Part shown: piece after piece, positions 50,575 through 59,802 of the stretch
Numbering within the stretch: position 1 is the first letter of the stretch
Layout: each line of letters begins with the position of its first letter
DNA from: an uncultured Eubacteriales bacterium
GTDB lineage: Bacteria; Bacillota; Clostridia; Lachnospirales; Lachnospiraceae
Assembly (NCBI GenBank): GCA_949294665.1
Contig: CASFID010000044.1
Location: 1 to 64,000 of the forward strand
Length of the DNA stretch: 64,000 nucleotides
Reading direction: 5' to 3'
Translations under genes and position numbers: made by a program
Notes under the pieces: model-generated
What the model saw: the letters and a program-made list of their open reading frames with translations, nothing else
Told to the model about the DNA's origin: nothing
Database searches by the model: none

Positions 50575-51588
50575 CTAATTTACACGCTTCACACTCTGTC
50601 CTTCTACAAGGGAAGGCTTCAGAAGAATCTGCCCGGAAACCTGCTCTGCGTTCCCGTCAAGTCTTCGGAGGAGAAGCTCTCCTACCCTGTTTCCGATCAT
50701 CTTTTCCGGCTGTCGTATCGTAGTGATACTTGGACTGATAAGCTGCGCTTTGTCCTGCACATCAAATCCCACAAGAGAAATATCTTCCGGCATACGCAGA
50801 CCGTACTCTCTGAGCGCTTTTATCGCGCCAAATGTCATTTTTTCCGATGTCACATATACTGCCGTAAACGGATGGACGTCCCTGTTCTGGATCAGCTGTT
50901 CCATGCACCGGAAGCCGTCATCCTCTTTGTAATTTCCATATTGGATCAGATCCTCATCCACCAGGATGTCATGCGCTTCCAGCCCCTCCAGATATCCTTC
51001 CCGCCTGGCATATCCCGTTGTCTCCTTTACAGAACCGATTATGACTGCAATTTCCCTGTGTCCGGCTTCGATCAGATAATCTACAGCCATCCTGCTTGCA
51101 GCCGCATTATCAATAGTAACTGAATCGATACCGGCGATCTCCGGAATATTGTCTATAAAAATAACCGGAAATGCCGAAAGATATTTCTTTACATTGCTGC
51201 CGGAAAGATCAACTGTAGCGAATACAAGAGCATCTATTCTCTTTTGCTGAAGAATCTCAAGATATTTTTTCTCGTTCTCCGCATTCTCATTTGTATCAGA
51301 GACAATGATCGTGTACCCGTGCGGGGAAACAATCTCATCTATGCCCTTTATGATCTCGCCAAAAAACGCTTCACATATGTCCGGCAGTATGACGGCAATT
51401 GTCTTTGTTGATTTTAATTTCAACGACCGGGCCACTTCATTCGGTACATAATTGTACTCTTCAAGCGCTTTCATAACCCTCTCCCGGGTTTCTTTTTTTA
51501 CATATTCTTTGTTATTTACTGCCCGCGAGACTGTCGCAACAGAAAGATTCAATTTCGCAGCTATATCTTTAAGTGTTGACGATTCCAT
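50575..51588 (-). CDS. LacI-family regulator of the ASRT/M81 locus
   Basis: A 337-residue regulator with the helix-turn-helix STLKDIAAKLNLSVATVSRAVNNKEYVKKETRERVMKALEEYNYVPNEVARSLK and a sugar-binding-type C-terminal domain. The ATG at 51588 directly follows GAGGAGG; an upstream in-frame start at 51648 would run through the operator palindrome. The gene lies immediately upstream of the transporter operon in the same direction. The effector is not known. Confidence 0.9.
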   Translation of the reverse strand: MESSTLKDIAAKLNLSVATVSRAVNNKEYVKKETRERVMKALEEYNYVPNEVARSLKLKSTKTIAVILPDICEAFFGEIIKGIDEIVSPHGYTIIVSDTNENAENEKKYLEILQQKRIDALVFATVDLSGSNVKKYLSAFPVIFIDNIPEIAGIDSVTIDNAAASRMAVDYLIEAGHREIAVIIGSVKETTGYARREGYLEGLEAHDILVDEDLIQYGNYKEDDGFRCMEQLIQNRDVHPFTAVYVTSEKMTFGAIKALREYGLRMPEDISLVGFDVQDKAQLISPSITTIRQPEKMIGNRVGELLLRRLDGNAEQVSGQILLKPSLVEGQSVKRVN

Positions 51589-51594
51589 ATTTCC

Positions 51595-51639
51595 TCCTCT
51601 AAATGTAAACGTTATCTGATAACGTTTACATTTAGAGGA
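51595..51639. promoter_or_regulatory. 45-bp perfect palindrome overlapping the lacI-type ribosome site
   Basis: Two 22-base arms meet at one central base. The arms contain TGTAAACGTTATC and GATAACGTTTACA, operator half-sites related to TGTAAACGTTTACA at 50497. The outer end of one arm overlaps the AGGAGG ribosome site. It should be an autoregulatory operator, and in RNA it can fold into a long hairpin that hides the ribosome site. Confidence 0.75.
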
Positions 51640-51725
51640 TAACACCATATCTTATTTCTGTCAACTACTTTTTAAACTTTTTTATTTTCAGAATATTCAC
51701 TTAATATAGATCATATGTCGCCTTA

Positions 51726-51782
51726 TCGAACGTTTAATATCGTACGGTATATGTTGATATTCTCGTTCGATTTGTGTATAAT
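51726..51782 (+). promoter_or_regulatory. Promoter and operator of the toxin-antitoxin module
   Basis: TTGATA (51754-51759) and TATAAT (51777-51782) are 17 bases apart. An inverted repeat TCGAACG...CGTTCGA (51726-51732 and 51764-51770), extended by AATATC and GATATT, covers the -35 box and spacer. This is the expected arrangement for autorepression by a Phd-type antitoxin. Confidence 0.7.
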
Positions 51783-51823
51783 AATAACATACAAAGCACA
51801 CCCTGAGCAAAGGAGAGATTCGC

Positions 51824-52045
51824 ATGATCGTTACTGCAACTGAATTTAAAACCAATCTCGGAAAATATCTGGAAATGGCAGCATCTCAGGATATTTTCAT
51901 TACCAAGAATGGGAAACGCATTGCCCGTCTTACGAGCCCTGTTATCAATAAGCTGGTACTTCTGGACGATCTCGCAGGGATTATTCCGGAAGATTCTGCA
52001 ATAGATGAAAATACTATACGAGAGGAGCGGCTGTCCAGACAATGA
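51824..52045 (+). CDS. Phd/YefM-family antitoxin
   Basis: A 73-residue antitoxin with the Phd/YefM DNA-binding fold: MIVTATEFKTNLGKYLEMAASQDIFITKNGKRIARL. The acidic C-terminal tail (PEDSAIDENTIREERLSRQ) would wrap the toxin. AGGAG lies 8 to 12 bases before the ATG. The last four bases (ATGA) overlap the toxin start. Confidence 0.9.
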   Translation: MIVTATEFKTNLGKYLEMAASQDIFITKNGKRIARLTSPVINKLVLLDDLAGIIPEDSAIDENTIREERLSRQ

Positions 52046-52449
52046 GAATACTGGTCGATACCAATGTTATTCTGGATATTGTCCAGAAACGGGAACCATT
52101 CTTCGCAGATTCCTACCAGGCGCTCCGCAAGGCCATAGAAACTGATACGGAATGCCTGATTTCCGCATCCGCCGTTACGGATATTTTCTATATGCTCCGA
52201 AAGACGTTTCAGTCTGCACAAAAAGCAAAAGAACGAATCGAACAACTTTCCCAGATTGTCACTTTTGCGGATGTACAGGGTATAGATATTCATACCACAC
52301 TCGTACGCGCTATGCCGGACTTTGAAGACGCGGTTGTGGATGCCGTGGCGGAACGGAACAGCGCAAGCTATATTCTTACGAGAAATGTCAAAAACTTTGA
52401 CGGTTCCTCCGTTCCGGCGATCACGCCAACTGAATTTTTGAAAAAATAG
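52042..52449 (+). CDS. PIN-domain toxin (VapC-like RNase)
   Basis: A 135-residue PIN-fold ribonuclease. Acidic active-site residues are D6 in ILVDTNVILD, the D96 and D100 region in DFEDAVVDAVAERN, and the later TRNVKNF motif. It probably cleaves tRNA or another RNA when released from the antitoxin. It is coupled to the antitoxin by a 4-base overlap. It ends before a strong terminator. Confidence 0.9.
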   Translation: MRILVDTNVILDIVQKREPFFADSYQALRKAIETDTECLISASAVTDIFYMLRKTFQSAQKAKERIEQLSQIVTFADVQGIDIHTTLVRAMPDFEDAVVDAVAERNSASYILTRNVKNFDGSSVPAITPTEFLKK

Positions 52450-52450
52450 C

Positions 52451-52490
52451 AACGGGATTGTCGGTTAATTTCCGACAATCCCGTTTATTT
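52451..52490 (+). terminator. Terminator of the toxin-antitoxin operon
   Basis: AACGGGATTGTCGG and CCGACAATCCCGTT form a perfect 14-bp stem around a 7-base loop, followed by a T-rich stretch. Confidence 0.9.
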
Positions 52491-52591
52491 TCCTCATTGT
52501 CCAACCGCCGTACTCCTTAACGGCAGCTTTTTATACTGGTACAGTGAATAACAAATAACTGTCCATATCACTTGCCTGATTTTTCACTGTA

Positions 52592-54517
52592 CTAGCAGAT
52601 CTCCGCCCCCGCCGGCATATCTTTCTCCGGCACTACAAGCGACAGATTACCGTCCGCGTCTTCCGCGCACAGAAGCATTCCTTCGGAAAGCACGCCTGCC
52701 AGCTTGGCTGGTTTCAGATTGACAAGCACCATGACTTTCTTGCCTACCATCTCTTCCGGTGTATAGTATGCCTTAATACCGGACACGATCTGTTTTACCT
52801 GGCTTCCAATCTTCACCTGAGAGCAGAGGAGTTTCCTTGATTTCTTTACTTCCTCGCAGGCGATGATCTCGCCCACCTGGAACTGCATTGCTCCGAACTG
52901 TTCAAATGTGATCTCATCTTTCGGCTCGATATCGATCACTGCCTCTTCTTTTACATTGCCTTCTCCATCTGCAGCCTCTTCCTTATGTGGATGTAGTTCT
53001 TCAACTTTCTTCATGACTTCCTCGATGTCAAGTCTCTGGAACAGGATCTCCGGCTTATCTGTCACATGGCCGCCGCCCAGCTGCTCGAGGATCTTCCTGC
53101 TCGTTGACGGCATGAAAGATTCCAGGAGCTCTGCGCCTGCGGAAATGCCCTGGATCAGATTCCACAGCACTGTCTCCAGACGGTCTTTCTTCGCTTCATC
53201 TTTTGCAAGCGCCCACGGCATTGTCTCGTCAATATATTTATTGCAGCGTTTAAAGAGATTGAAGATCTCAGTGATCGCATCCGCAACTCTTAACCCGTCC
53301 ATCTTTTCTTTGACCACTTTTGGCGTATCTTCTATGACAGATTTAAGATCCGCGTCTACATCCTCTGCGGCGCCCTTGTCCGTCACTGTCCCGCCAAAAT
53401 ATTTATTTGTCATGGAAACGGTCCGGTTTACAAGATTCCCCAGCGTATTTGCGAGATCGGAGTTCAGACGCTCCACCATCAGCTCCCATGTGATCACGCC
53501 GTCATTCTCAAACGGCATCTCGTGGAGTACGAAGTAGCGCACTGCGTCCACGCCAAAGAAATCAACCAGCTCGTCTGCGTAGAGCACATTTCCCCTGGAC
53601 TTGCTCATCTTGCCGTCACCCTGCAGAAGCCACGGATGTCCAAACACCTGCTTCGGAAGCGGCAGATCTAAAGCCATCAGGAAGATCGGCCAGTAGATCG
53701 TATGGAAACGGATAATATCCTTCCCGATCAGATGCAGGTCCGCCGGCCACAGTTTCTTAAACTGCTCTGTACTGTTGCCGTCCGCGTCATATCCGATGCC
53801 GGTGATATAGTTCGTAAGAGCATCCAGCCAGACGTATGTTACATGCTTCGGATCAAAATCAACCGGAATCCCCCATTTAAACGACGTTCTGGACACACAC
53901 AGATCCTGCAGTCCCGGGAGAAGGAAGTTATTCATCATCTCGTTCTTTCTGGAAACAGGCTGGATAAATTCCGGATGAGTATTAATATGCTCGATCAGGC
54001 GGTCCGCATACTTACTCATCTTGAAGAAATACGCTTCCTCTTTTGCCGGCTGTACTTCTCGTCCACAGTCCGGACATTTTCCGTCAACCAACTGCGACTC
54101 TGTAAAGAAAGACTCGCATGGAGTGCAGTACATTCCCTCATAATAGCCTTTATAGATATCTCCCTGTTCATACAGTTTCTTAAATATCTTCTGTACCTGT
54201 TTCTCATGATCGGAATCCGTCGTGCGGATAAACTTATCATAGGACGTATCCATGAGATCCCATATTCTCTTGATCTCTGTGGATACATTGTCCACGAACT
54301 CTTTCGGAGTAATACCCGCTTCATTTGCTTTCAGTTCGATCTTCTGGCCGTGTTCGTCCGTACCGGTCTGGAAAAACACATCATATCCCTGACTCCTCTT
54401 GTAACGGGCGATCGCATCCGCAAGAACGATCTCGTATGTGTTTCCGATATGCGGCTTGCCTGATGTGTAGGCGATCGCCGTGGTGATGTAATACTTTGGT
54501 TTCTGATTCTCTGACAT
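52592..54517 (-). CDS. metG: Methionyl-tRNA synthetase
   Basis: A 641-residue class I synthetase that charges tRNA-Met. The HIGH-type motif is KPHIGNTYE, the zinc knuckle is CTPCESFF...CPDCGREV, and the KMSKS loop is GKMSKSRGN. The C-terminal 110 residues are a Trbp111-like tRNA-binding domain (FEQFGAMQFQVGEIIACEEVKKSRKLL). An Asp/Glu/Lys-rich linker precedes it. Expression is controlled by the T-box leader just upstream. The spacing from AGGAGG to the ATG is long, about 13 bases. Confidence 0.97.
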   Translation of the reverse strand: MSENQKPKYYITTAIAYTSGKPHIGNTYEIVLADAIARYKRSQGYDVFFQTGTDEHGQKIELKANEAGITPKEFVDNVSTEIKRIWDLMDTSYDKFIRTTDSDHEKQVQKIFKKLYEQGDIYKGYYEGMYCTPCESFFTESQLVDGKCPDCGREVQPAKEEAYFFKMSKYADRLIEHINTHPEFIQPVSRKNEMMNNFLLPGLQDLCVSRTSFKWGIPVDFDPKHVTYVWLDALTNYITGIGYDADGNSTEQFKKLWPADLHLIGKDIIRFHTIYWPIFLMALDLPLPKQVFGHPWLLQGDGKMSKSRGNVLYADELVDFFGVDAVRYFVLHEMPFENDGVITWELMVERLNSDLANTLGNLVNRTVSMTNKYFGGTVTDKGAAEDVDADLKSVIEDTPKVVKEKMDGLRVADAITEIFNLFKRCNKYIDETMPWALAKDEAKKDRLETVLWNLIQGISAGAELLESFMPSTSRKILEQLGGGHVTDKPEILFQRLDIEEVMKKVEELHPHKEEAADGEGNVKEEAVIDIEPKDEITFEQFGAMQFQVGEIIACEEVKKSRKLLCSQVKIGSQVKQIVSGIKAYYTPEEMVGKKVMVLVNLKPAKLAGVLSEGMLLCAEDADGNLSLVVPEKDMPAGAEIC

Positions 54518-54529
54518 AATAGTCTCTTA

Positions 54530-54924
54530 ACCTCCTTCAACAGAATAAAAACCGCCTTCCCGTTCTCTCTCGAGAACACGAAGACGGATATAAAACCGTG
54601 TTACCACTTCTCTTCGTCCCACCCTCACGGGATGAAACCTCAGCAAGTGCCTGCCAGCACTTCTCCGCTGTAATGGGCGGACCCATCGCAATCTCGCTAT
54701 GAGCACTTGGCGCCTGTCCTTTAGGCGCTTACGTGCGATGCGCTTCTGCACGTTCATAGTTCGGTGCGCTGCTCGGAAGCCATGTTCATCTGCTTTCCGC
54801 CCATCCCTCTCAGCGCGGGCGGCCGGCATATGCCCTGGTCGCTCTCCGGGATTTCTCTGTAGGACTTTCGTCAGATTACTCTCTTCGTCATCGCTTTTAT
54901 CGATCATCAGGATCTTTTTAATCT
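54530..54924 (-). promoter_or_regulatory. T-box riboswitch leader of metG, methionine type
   Basis: The leader of about 400 bases has the T-box order. A 5' stem I region contains an AGTA-type internal loop. The likely specifier is ATG (cat at 54755-54757 in AACTATGAACG). A variant T-box sequence AGAAGTGGTAACACGG lies at 54612-54596. The terminator stem is at 54586-54552, followed by a T-run at 54551-54547. Uncharged tRNA-Met would stabilise the antiterminator and raise metG expression. A Met specifier agrees with the gene. The full stem I fold was not computed. Confidence 0.85.
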
Positions 54925-54930
54925 GTAAAA

Positions 54931-54959
54931 AGGTTAGCACATGGGGCTTCTGATGTCAA
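54931..54959 (-). promoter_or_regulatory. Promoter of metG
   Basis: On the minus strand TTGACA (54959-54954) and TAACCT (54936-54931) are 17 bases apart. Transcription would begin near 54924, at the 5' end of the T-box leader. Confidence 0.65.
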
Positions 54960-55008
54960 GTCCGGTAATTTCAGGATATATTTCAAAAAGTATTACACTG
55001 ATACGCCG

Positions 55009-56214
55009 TTATTCTTCCAGGCCGTCTGTGATCATATAGATACCAGGGCCCTCGTCCCAGTTATACCATGCGTCGGCGTCCGCGCTTTCATAGTAGTCCA
55101 TACAGCTGTGGATGGACTCTCCGACATCCGGCACATTTGATGCGTCCACTACAGAACCGTTTACATAGATAGCCTGTCCCGGAAAGCTCAATGTACAGCC
55201 TTCATCTCCCGGATTCAGACCTTCCCTCTGTATCTGATTGATGATCTCGTATGTCTGATGTACATATGCTTCGATCGGCTGCACATAGATATACTTTATC
55301 GCGCCGTTTTCACGAAGGTATCTGAATGATGAGGAACCTCCGTCCATTCCGACCGTCCAGATCTGATCCGTATATCCGGCCTGCTCTATCGCTTCTGCGA
55401 TCGAGACGCCCATCGCATCCCCGTATGTAAGGATTCCGGTCAGTTCATCTCCGAATCTTTCAATCAGAGCTTTCGCCGAGTTGAATGTATCCGTCTGGAA
55501 AGTTGCCGGATCCAGGGTGATCACTTCTTCCGCCAGACAATTGACATTTGTGTACGCTTCCATGGCTCCTATCGCCGCTTTGCTTCTCTCTATGTGCTGC
55601 TGTACGCCTGCGAGGGAAATACTTGCAAAGCTGTCCGACCAGCCGTTTACCTGTTCAATGTAATACATAAGAGTACACCCTGCGATCGCATTGTTGCAGG
55701 AGCTGTTTACGATACATCCGTCCACCATCTGACAGTCGGCATTATATACTCCGATTCCCGCTTCTCTGGCCTGAGCCACAAGATCCGCTTTTGAATCCAT
55801 ATCAGACAGACAGATCAAAAGGATCGCATCGACGCCAAGATTGATCTGCTGCGTAAACATATCTCTGCATTCCTGTTCTGAGCTGAATTCGCATACTGTA
55901 TAATTCCATCCTCTGTGGGACGCTTCAATCTCTGCCTGATTTCTCCCTCTGAGATTAAATTCACTGGAACCCACAACCGGCATGATAATAGCCAGGTCAA
56001 ACTCTTCGTCCGACTCCACTACCGTGGGACGTATATAATTGTCAAATCCCCCTTCGCTTACCGCCGCCTCATCCTGATCTGTCTGTTCCTCAGCAGTTGT
56101 ATCCGCGCTGTCCGTGGAAGTATCAGATTCCGAAGACTCAGTTCCCGAAGAGCATCCGGCTGCTAGCCCCAGCACCATCAGAACTGATAATAAAACCGCT
56201 AAATATTTTTTCAT
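55009..56214 (-). CDS. Ribose-type sugar-binding lipoprotein with many cysteines
   Basis: A 401-residue periplasmic-binding-fold lipoprotein. The lipobox ends at GLAAGC (Cys21), followed by an acidic linker of about 35 residues. The mature domain begins DLAIIMPVVGSSEFNLRGRNQAEIEA. It contains at least seven further cysteines (for example CEF...CRD, ADCQMVDGCIVNSSCNNAIAGC), unusual for this family and compatible with disulfides. It is the last gene of the third transporter operon. Ligand unknown. Confidence 0.8.
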   Translation of the reverse strand: MKKYLAVLLSVLMVLGLAAGCSSGTESSESDTSTDSADTTAEEQTDQDEAAVSEGGFDNYIRPTVVESDEEFDLAIIMPVVGSSEFNLRGRNQAEIEASHRGWNYTVCEFSSEQECRDMFTQQINLGVDAILLICLSDMDSKADLVAQAREAGIGVYNADCQMVDGCIVNSSCNNAIAGCTLMYYIEQVNGWSDSFASISLAGVQQHIERSKAAIGAMEAYTNVNCLAEEVITLDPATFQTDTFNSAKALIERFGDELTGILTYGDAMGVSIAEAIEQAGYTDQIWTVGMDGGSSSFRYLRENGAIKYIYVQPIEAYVHQTYEIINQIQREGLNPGDEGCTLSFPGQAIYVNGSVVDASNVPDVGESIHSCMDYYESADADAWYNWDEGPGIYMITDGLEE

Positions 56215-56290
56215 AATAGGCCTCCTTCATAAATTATTTTCATAAATCTCATTCATCCTGAAAGTCCTTCATCCCCTGCAGCTGTTCCGG

Positions 56291-57277
56291 TCAGTTCGTT
56301 CTGACACGCCGCGTTCTGATAATCGTGACTGCCGCTACAGCAACTATGAGGATAACCCCCTGTGTGATATCCCGGTAATAATTTGGCACACCTAAAATTG
56401 TCAGGCCATTGATAATCAACTGTGTAAATATCGTACTTATGATAGCGCCGGGTATATTAAACACGCCAATATGAAGAAATGTCGCGCCGATCATGATCGC
56501 AGTCAGAGAGTCAAATAAAATCGAATCTCCAACTCCCGGTGTTGTCACATTCAGCATCGATACGTTTATGATCCCCGCAAGCCCGTTGAGCACTGCGCAT
56601 AGCAGAAAAGCTTTCAACTTCTGCTTTCCCACCTCTATTCCGACATACCTGCATGCAACAGCATTTGCACCGATCGCGTACATCCGCTTTCCACTCGCAG
56701 TCTTTTCCGAATAGAACCACATAATAATTCCAATGATCACCAGCACTATGACCATAACAGGAACGATTCCGATATAGCCCTGTCCCAGGAAATTAAATGC
56801 GTCCGGCCAGCGTCCCGAAGAAATCGAAGCATTTCCCAGACGGATCCTCAGAAAACCGTCGACCGTAAGCGACGTACCCAAAGTGGCTATAAACGCCGGG
56901 ATTCCTATTTTAATATGTAAAAACGCGTTCACCGCTCCATAGATCAGACATACCGCAAGTGCAATAAGGCACGCCGCGAGATATCCCCCTGTTGTGTTAA
57001 ACGGAGCTTTATCGCAAAGTTTCCCCACAACTACCGACGCAGTAAAGAATTCTAGTCCGCACGAATAGTCGATCTCCCCTGTCAGGAACAGAATGCAGAC
57101 GCCTATGGCTGCAATGCTGGTGATGCATGAGTTTGACAGCACCGTCAGAAGATTACTTACCGACAGGAACTGCGGACTCAACGAGCCAAATAATATTGAC
57201 AAAACAATCAGCGCAAGGACCAGCCAGTACTGAACGACTATTCTTCCGATCATATTTTTCTTTTTTCTTGCTTCCAT
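56291..57277 (-). CDS. Ribose-type ABC permease, second of a pair
   Basis: A 328-residue RbsC/XylH-like membrane protein with 8 to 10 helices. The loop GANAVACRYVGIEVGKQKLKAFLLCAVLNGLAGI matches the family. It is paralogous to the preceding permease gene, 12 bases upstream, so the channel is probably a heterodimer. Most ribose-type systems have a single permease. Confidence 0.88.
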   Translation of the reverse strand: MEARKKKNMIGRIVVQYWLVLALIVLSILFGSLSPQFLSVSNLLTVLSNSCITSIAAIGVCILFLTGEIDYSCGLEFFTASVVVGKLCDKAPFNTTGGYLAACLIALAVCLIYGAVNAFLHIKIGIPAFIATLGTSLTVDGFLRIRLGNASISSGRWPDAFNFLGQGYIGIVPVMVIVLVIIGIIMWFYSEKTASGKRMYAIGANAVACRYVGIEVGKQKLKAFLLCAVLNGLAGIINVSMLNVTTPGVGDSILFDSLTAIMIGATFLHIGVFNIPGAIISTIFTQLIINGLTILGVPNYYRDITQGVILIVAVAAVTIIRTRRVRTN

Positions 57278-57289
57278 AGCCCGCCCTCC

Positions 57290-58273
57290 TTATGTCATTG
57301 ATACAGCGGGCAGTCCGCCTTTACGCGTCATACTGATGAATCCGACCGCAAATACGAATACCACGCCCTGAATCAGAGTTCTCCACTGAGTCGCTGCTCC
57401 GATACATATCACACCGTTCTGCAAAATACTCATGAGCAGGATTGCCACAATAGTCCCCTGAATACTGTATCTTCCGGGCCGGATACAGGTTGCCCCCAGC
57501 ATTGCCGCCGCTATCGCATTCATCATCAGTGAATTGCCCGACAACAGAGTTACCTGTCCAACCTGTGACGCGAGCATGATCCCACTCAGTCCCGCCAGGA
57601 TCGAACTGACTACAAATGTCATCGTCTTTATCAGCTCAAGATTGATCCCCGACTGTCTGCACGCCGCCTTATTCGCACCGATCGCAAATATATATCTCCC
57701 GAATCGCGTCTTATCCGTAATAACGATCATGATCACCGAGACCAGCACAAGTATGATCAGCGCCGCTGACATTCCAAGGATCTTCCCCTGGCCCATAAAA
57801 GTAAAACTGTCCGGCCATGCGCTGGATAGAAGCGTCTTATTATCGGCCATTTTTTCTACGATCCCGTCAAATAGCTTTGCAACTCCCAGAGACGCGATAA
57901 GAGACGGGACGTTCAGCTTAAAGGACAACGCCGATATAACAAGTCCCACGATCGATGCCGCCACTACGCCGACCAGGATCGACGGGATGTAAGGCATCAC
58001 ACTGCCCGCAAGCAGTCCGACAACCGTAGCCGCTATAGATCCCGAGCTGCTCACCGCAAAATTCACCTCGCCGCAGGCGAAGGGGAGCATAGCCGCAAAC
58101 GCCATAATACCGCTGATACTTGCTGTAGTAAGAAAGCTCATGACATTACCTGCCGTCAAAAATCTGGGCTCCATAACCGTAAAAACAATTACCGCGATAA
58201 TACAGGCAGCCACAAGAATATACTTTGGCATTTCTACACGAAAAATATTTCTCAAAGTGTTCTTTTTAGTCAT
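57290..58273 (-). CDS. Ribose-type ABC permease, first of a pair
   Basis: A 327-residue RbsC-like membrane protein. The ATG at 58273 (MTKKNTLRNIF) has GAGGAGG about 10 bases upstream. A longer frame from 58522 only overlaps the ATPase gene. Typical segments are GANKAACRQSGINLELIKTMTFVVSSILAGLSGIM and the N-terminal EPRFLTAGNVMSFLTTASISGIMAF. It follows the ATPase gene by 4 bases. Confidence 0.88.
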   Translation of the reverse strand: MTKKNTLRNIFRVEMPKYILVAACIIAVIVFTVMEPRFLTAGNVMSFLTTASISGIMAFAAMLPFACGEVNFAVSSSGSIAATVVGLLAGSVMPYIPSILVGVVAASIVGLVISALSFKLNVPSLIASLGVAKLFDGIVEKMADNKTLLSSAWPDSFTFMGQGKILGMSAALIILVLVSVIMIVITDKTRFGRYIFAIGANKAACRQSGINLELIKTMTFVVSSILAGLSGIMLASQVGQVTLLSGNSLMMNAIAAAMLGATCIRPGRYSIQGTIVAILLMSILQNGVICIGAATQWRTLIQGVVFVFAVGFISMTRKGGLPAVSMT

Positions 58274-58277
58274 TGTC

Positions 58278-59783
58278 TCATCCTCCTCGAACTGCCTTGT
58301 CAAGAATCTTATGTTTATCGAATTCGCTTCTGGTAAATTCCCCTGCGATATCTCCTTCATAAAATACATAGATGCGGTCGCATACCGCCAAAAGTTCATC
58401 CAATTCAGAAGAAATAAAGATCGCGGCTTTCTTTTCCTCGTCGACCAGATGTCTGATCTTATGATAAATCTCATTTTTTGCTCCCAGATCAATACCATTT
58501 GTGGGTTCATCAAATATCGCAAGTTTTAAATTGTCTATGGCCAGCGAGCGTCCGATTATCAGTTTCTGGATATTGCCGCCCGAAAGTTCTGTTATGATCT
58601 GATTAACGTTTGAATACTTTACTTCGCTTTCTTTCAGGATCTTTTCAGCAAACTCTCTTGACTTCCCGTAATTTATCACACCCATCTTGTTAGAATATTT
58701 ATCCAGGAACAGGTTGCAGATATTGTCTGTCAGTGTAAGACCGCCGAATACGCTGTTTTTTCGCAATTCCGTAGTGAAGACCATTCCGCGCCGTATTAGT
58801 TGCTGCGTATTCTGCTTCGTGATCTTTTCGCCATTGAACATAAAGCTTCTTTCGTCCGCTTCGCGCGTGCCGAAAAGCACCTCCATTGTCTCCGTTCGTC
58901 CCGATCCCACCAGTCCGTAAAAACCGACTACCTCCTCGTTGTCAACATGAAATCTGACGTTCCTTTTCTTATTGTCAAACGTCAGTTCATCCACCTCGAG
59001 GATTCTCGTCTTCTCATCTCCCGAACGATCCGGTATGCTGATCGGCTTTAGATCACTGCTTCGTATCATGGCTTTGATGCATTCTTCCGGAGTAGTATCA
59101 CTTATTTTCGCAGACAGAGTTACACGTCCGTCCGTCAGGACCGTAACCTTCTCTGCGAGATCGAAAACCTCCTCTATTTTGTGTGATATGAAGATGACGG
59201 ACACATCCATATCGTCTTTCATATGCCTTACAAAATCCAGAAAAGGTCCAACCTCTGTGACTCCGAGGGAAGCAGTCGGCTCATCAAGAATAAGTAATTG
59301 GGGATTTGTATTCAGAGCTTTCATGATCTCTATAAGCTGCTGCGCTCCGGCCCCCAGTTCACCGACCGGCTCATCCAGCGGAACATTGATCCGAAGCTTG
59401 TCTCTGAGTTCTTCCGCTCGTTTCATAGCCTGTTTTTCAGACAGAAATCCTGCCTTTCCAGGTTCACTTCCAAGTGCGATGTTCTGAGCAGCATTCAGAT
59501 AATCAACCAGATTTCTCTCCTGATAGACCATTGAGATTCCGGCCTCCATCGTGCTGAATATGCTTTTTCCTTCCAGCTTTTTCCCATTCAGATAAATCTC
59601 TCCCGAATCCGGATGATACATCCCCGTGAGCATTTTACATATCGTACTTTTTCCCGCACCGTTTTCTCCGATAAGCGCATGTATTTCTTTCCGCCCGATT
59701 TCAATGCTCACATCATTCGTAGCCGTCAAAGGTCCAAAGCGCTTCATTAAATGTTCTGTTTTTAATACAGGTACATTATCCAC
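58278..59783 (-). CDS. Ribose-type ABC transporter ATPase
   Basis: A 501-residue RbsA-like ATPase. The first half has GENGAGKST (about 38), the signature region LGAGAQQLIEI and LILDEPTAS. The second half has GLVGSGRTE, LSGGNIQKL and LAIFDEPTNG. It sits between the sugar isomerase gene and the two permease genes. The second signature (GGNIQK instead of GGNQQK) is a slight departure from the other two RbsA proteins in this window. Confidence 0.92.
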   Translation of the reverse strand: MDNVPVLKTEHLMKRFGPLTATNDVSIEIGRKEIHALIGENGAGKSTICKMLTGMYHPDSGEIYLNGKKLEGKSIFSTMEAGISMVYQERNLVDYLNAAQNIALGSEPGKAGFLSEKQAMKRAEELRDKLRINVPLDEPVGELGAGAQQLIEIMKALNTNPQLLILDEPTASLGVTEVGPFLDFVRHMKDDMDVSVIFISHKIEEVFDLAEKVTVLTDGRVTLSAKISDTTPEECIKAMIRSSDLKPISIPDRSGDEKTRILEVDELTFDNKKRNVRFHVDNEEVVGFYGLVGSGRTETMEVLFGTREADERSFMFNGEKITKQNTQQLIRRGMVFTTELRKNSVFGGLTLTDNICNLFLDKYSNKMGVINYGKSREFAEKILKESEVKYSNVNQIITELSGGNIQKLIIGRSLAIDNLKLAIFDEPTNGIDLGAKNEIYHKIRHLVDEEKKAAIFISSELDELLAVCDRIYVFYEGDIAGEFTRSEFDKHKILDKAVRGG

Positions 59784-59802
59784 CTTATCATCAACCTCCT
59801 CT

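Noticed and set aside
52500..52591. Terminator or regulatory RNA between the toxin gene and metG
   Set aside because: A short GCCGT/ACGGC stem and a GTACAGTGA/TCACTGTAC repeat with a long loop are present, but neither is strong or well placed enough to call.
58274..58522. 83-codon N-terminal extension of the first paired permease
   Set aside because: It overlaps the ATPase gene out of frame. The ATG at 58273 with GAGGAGG upstream explains the gene.
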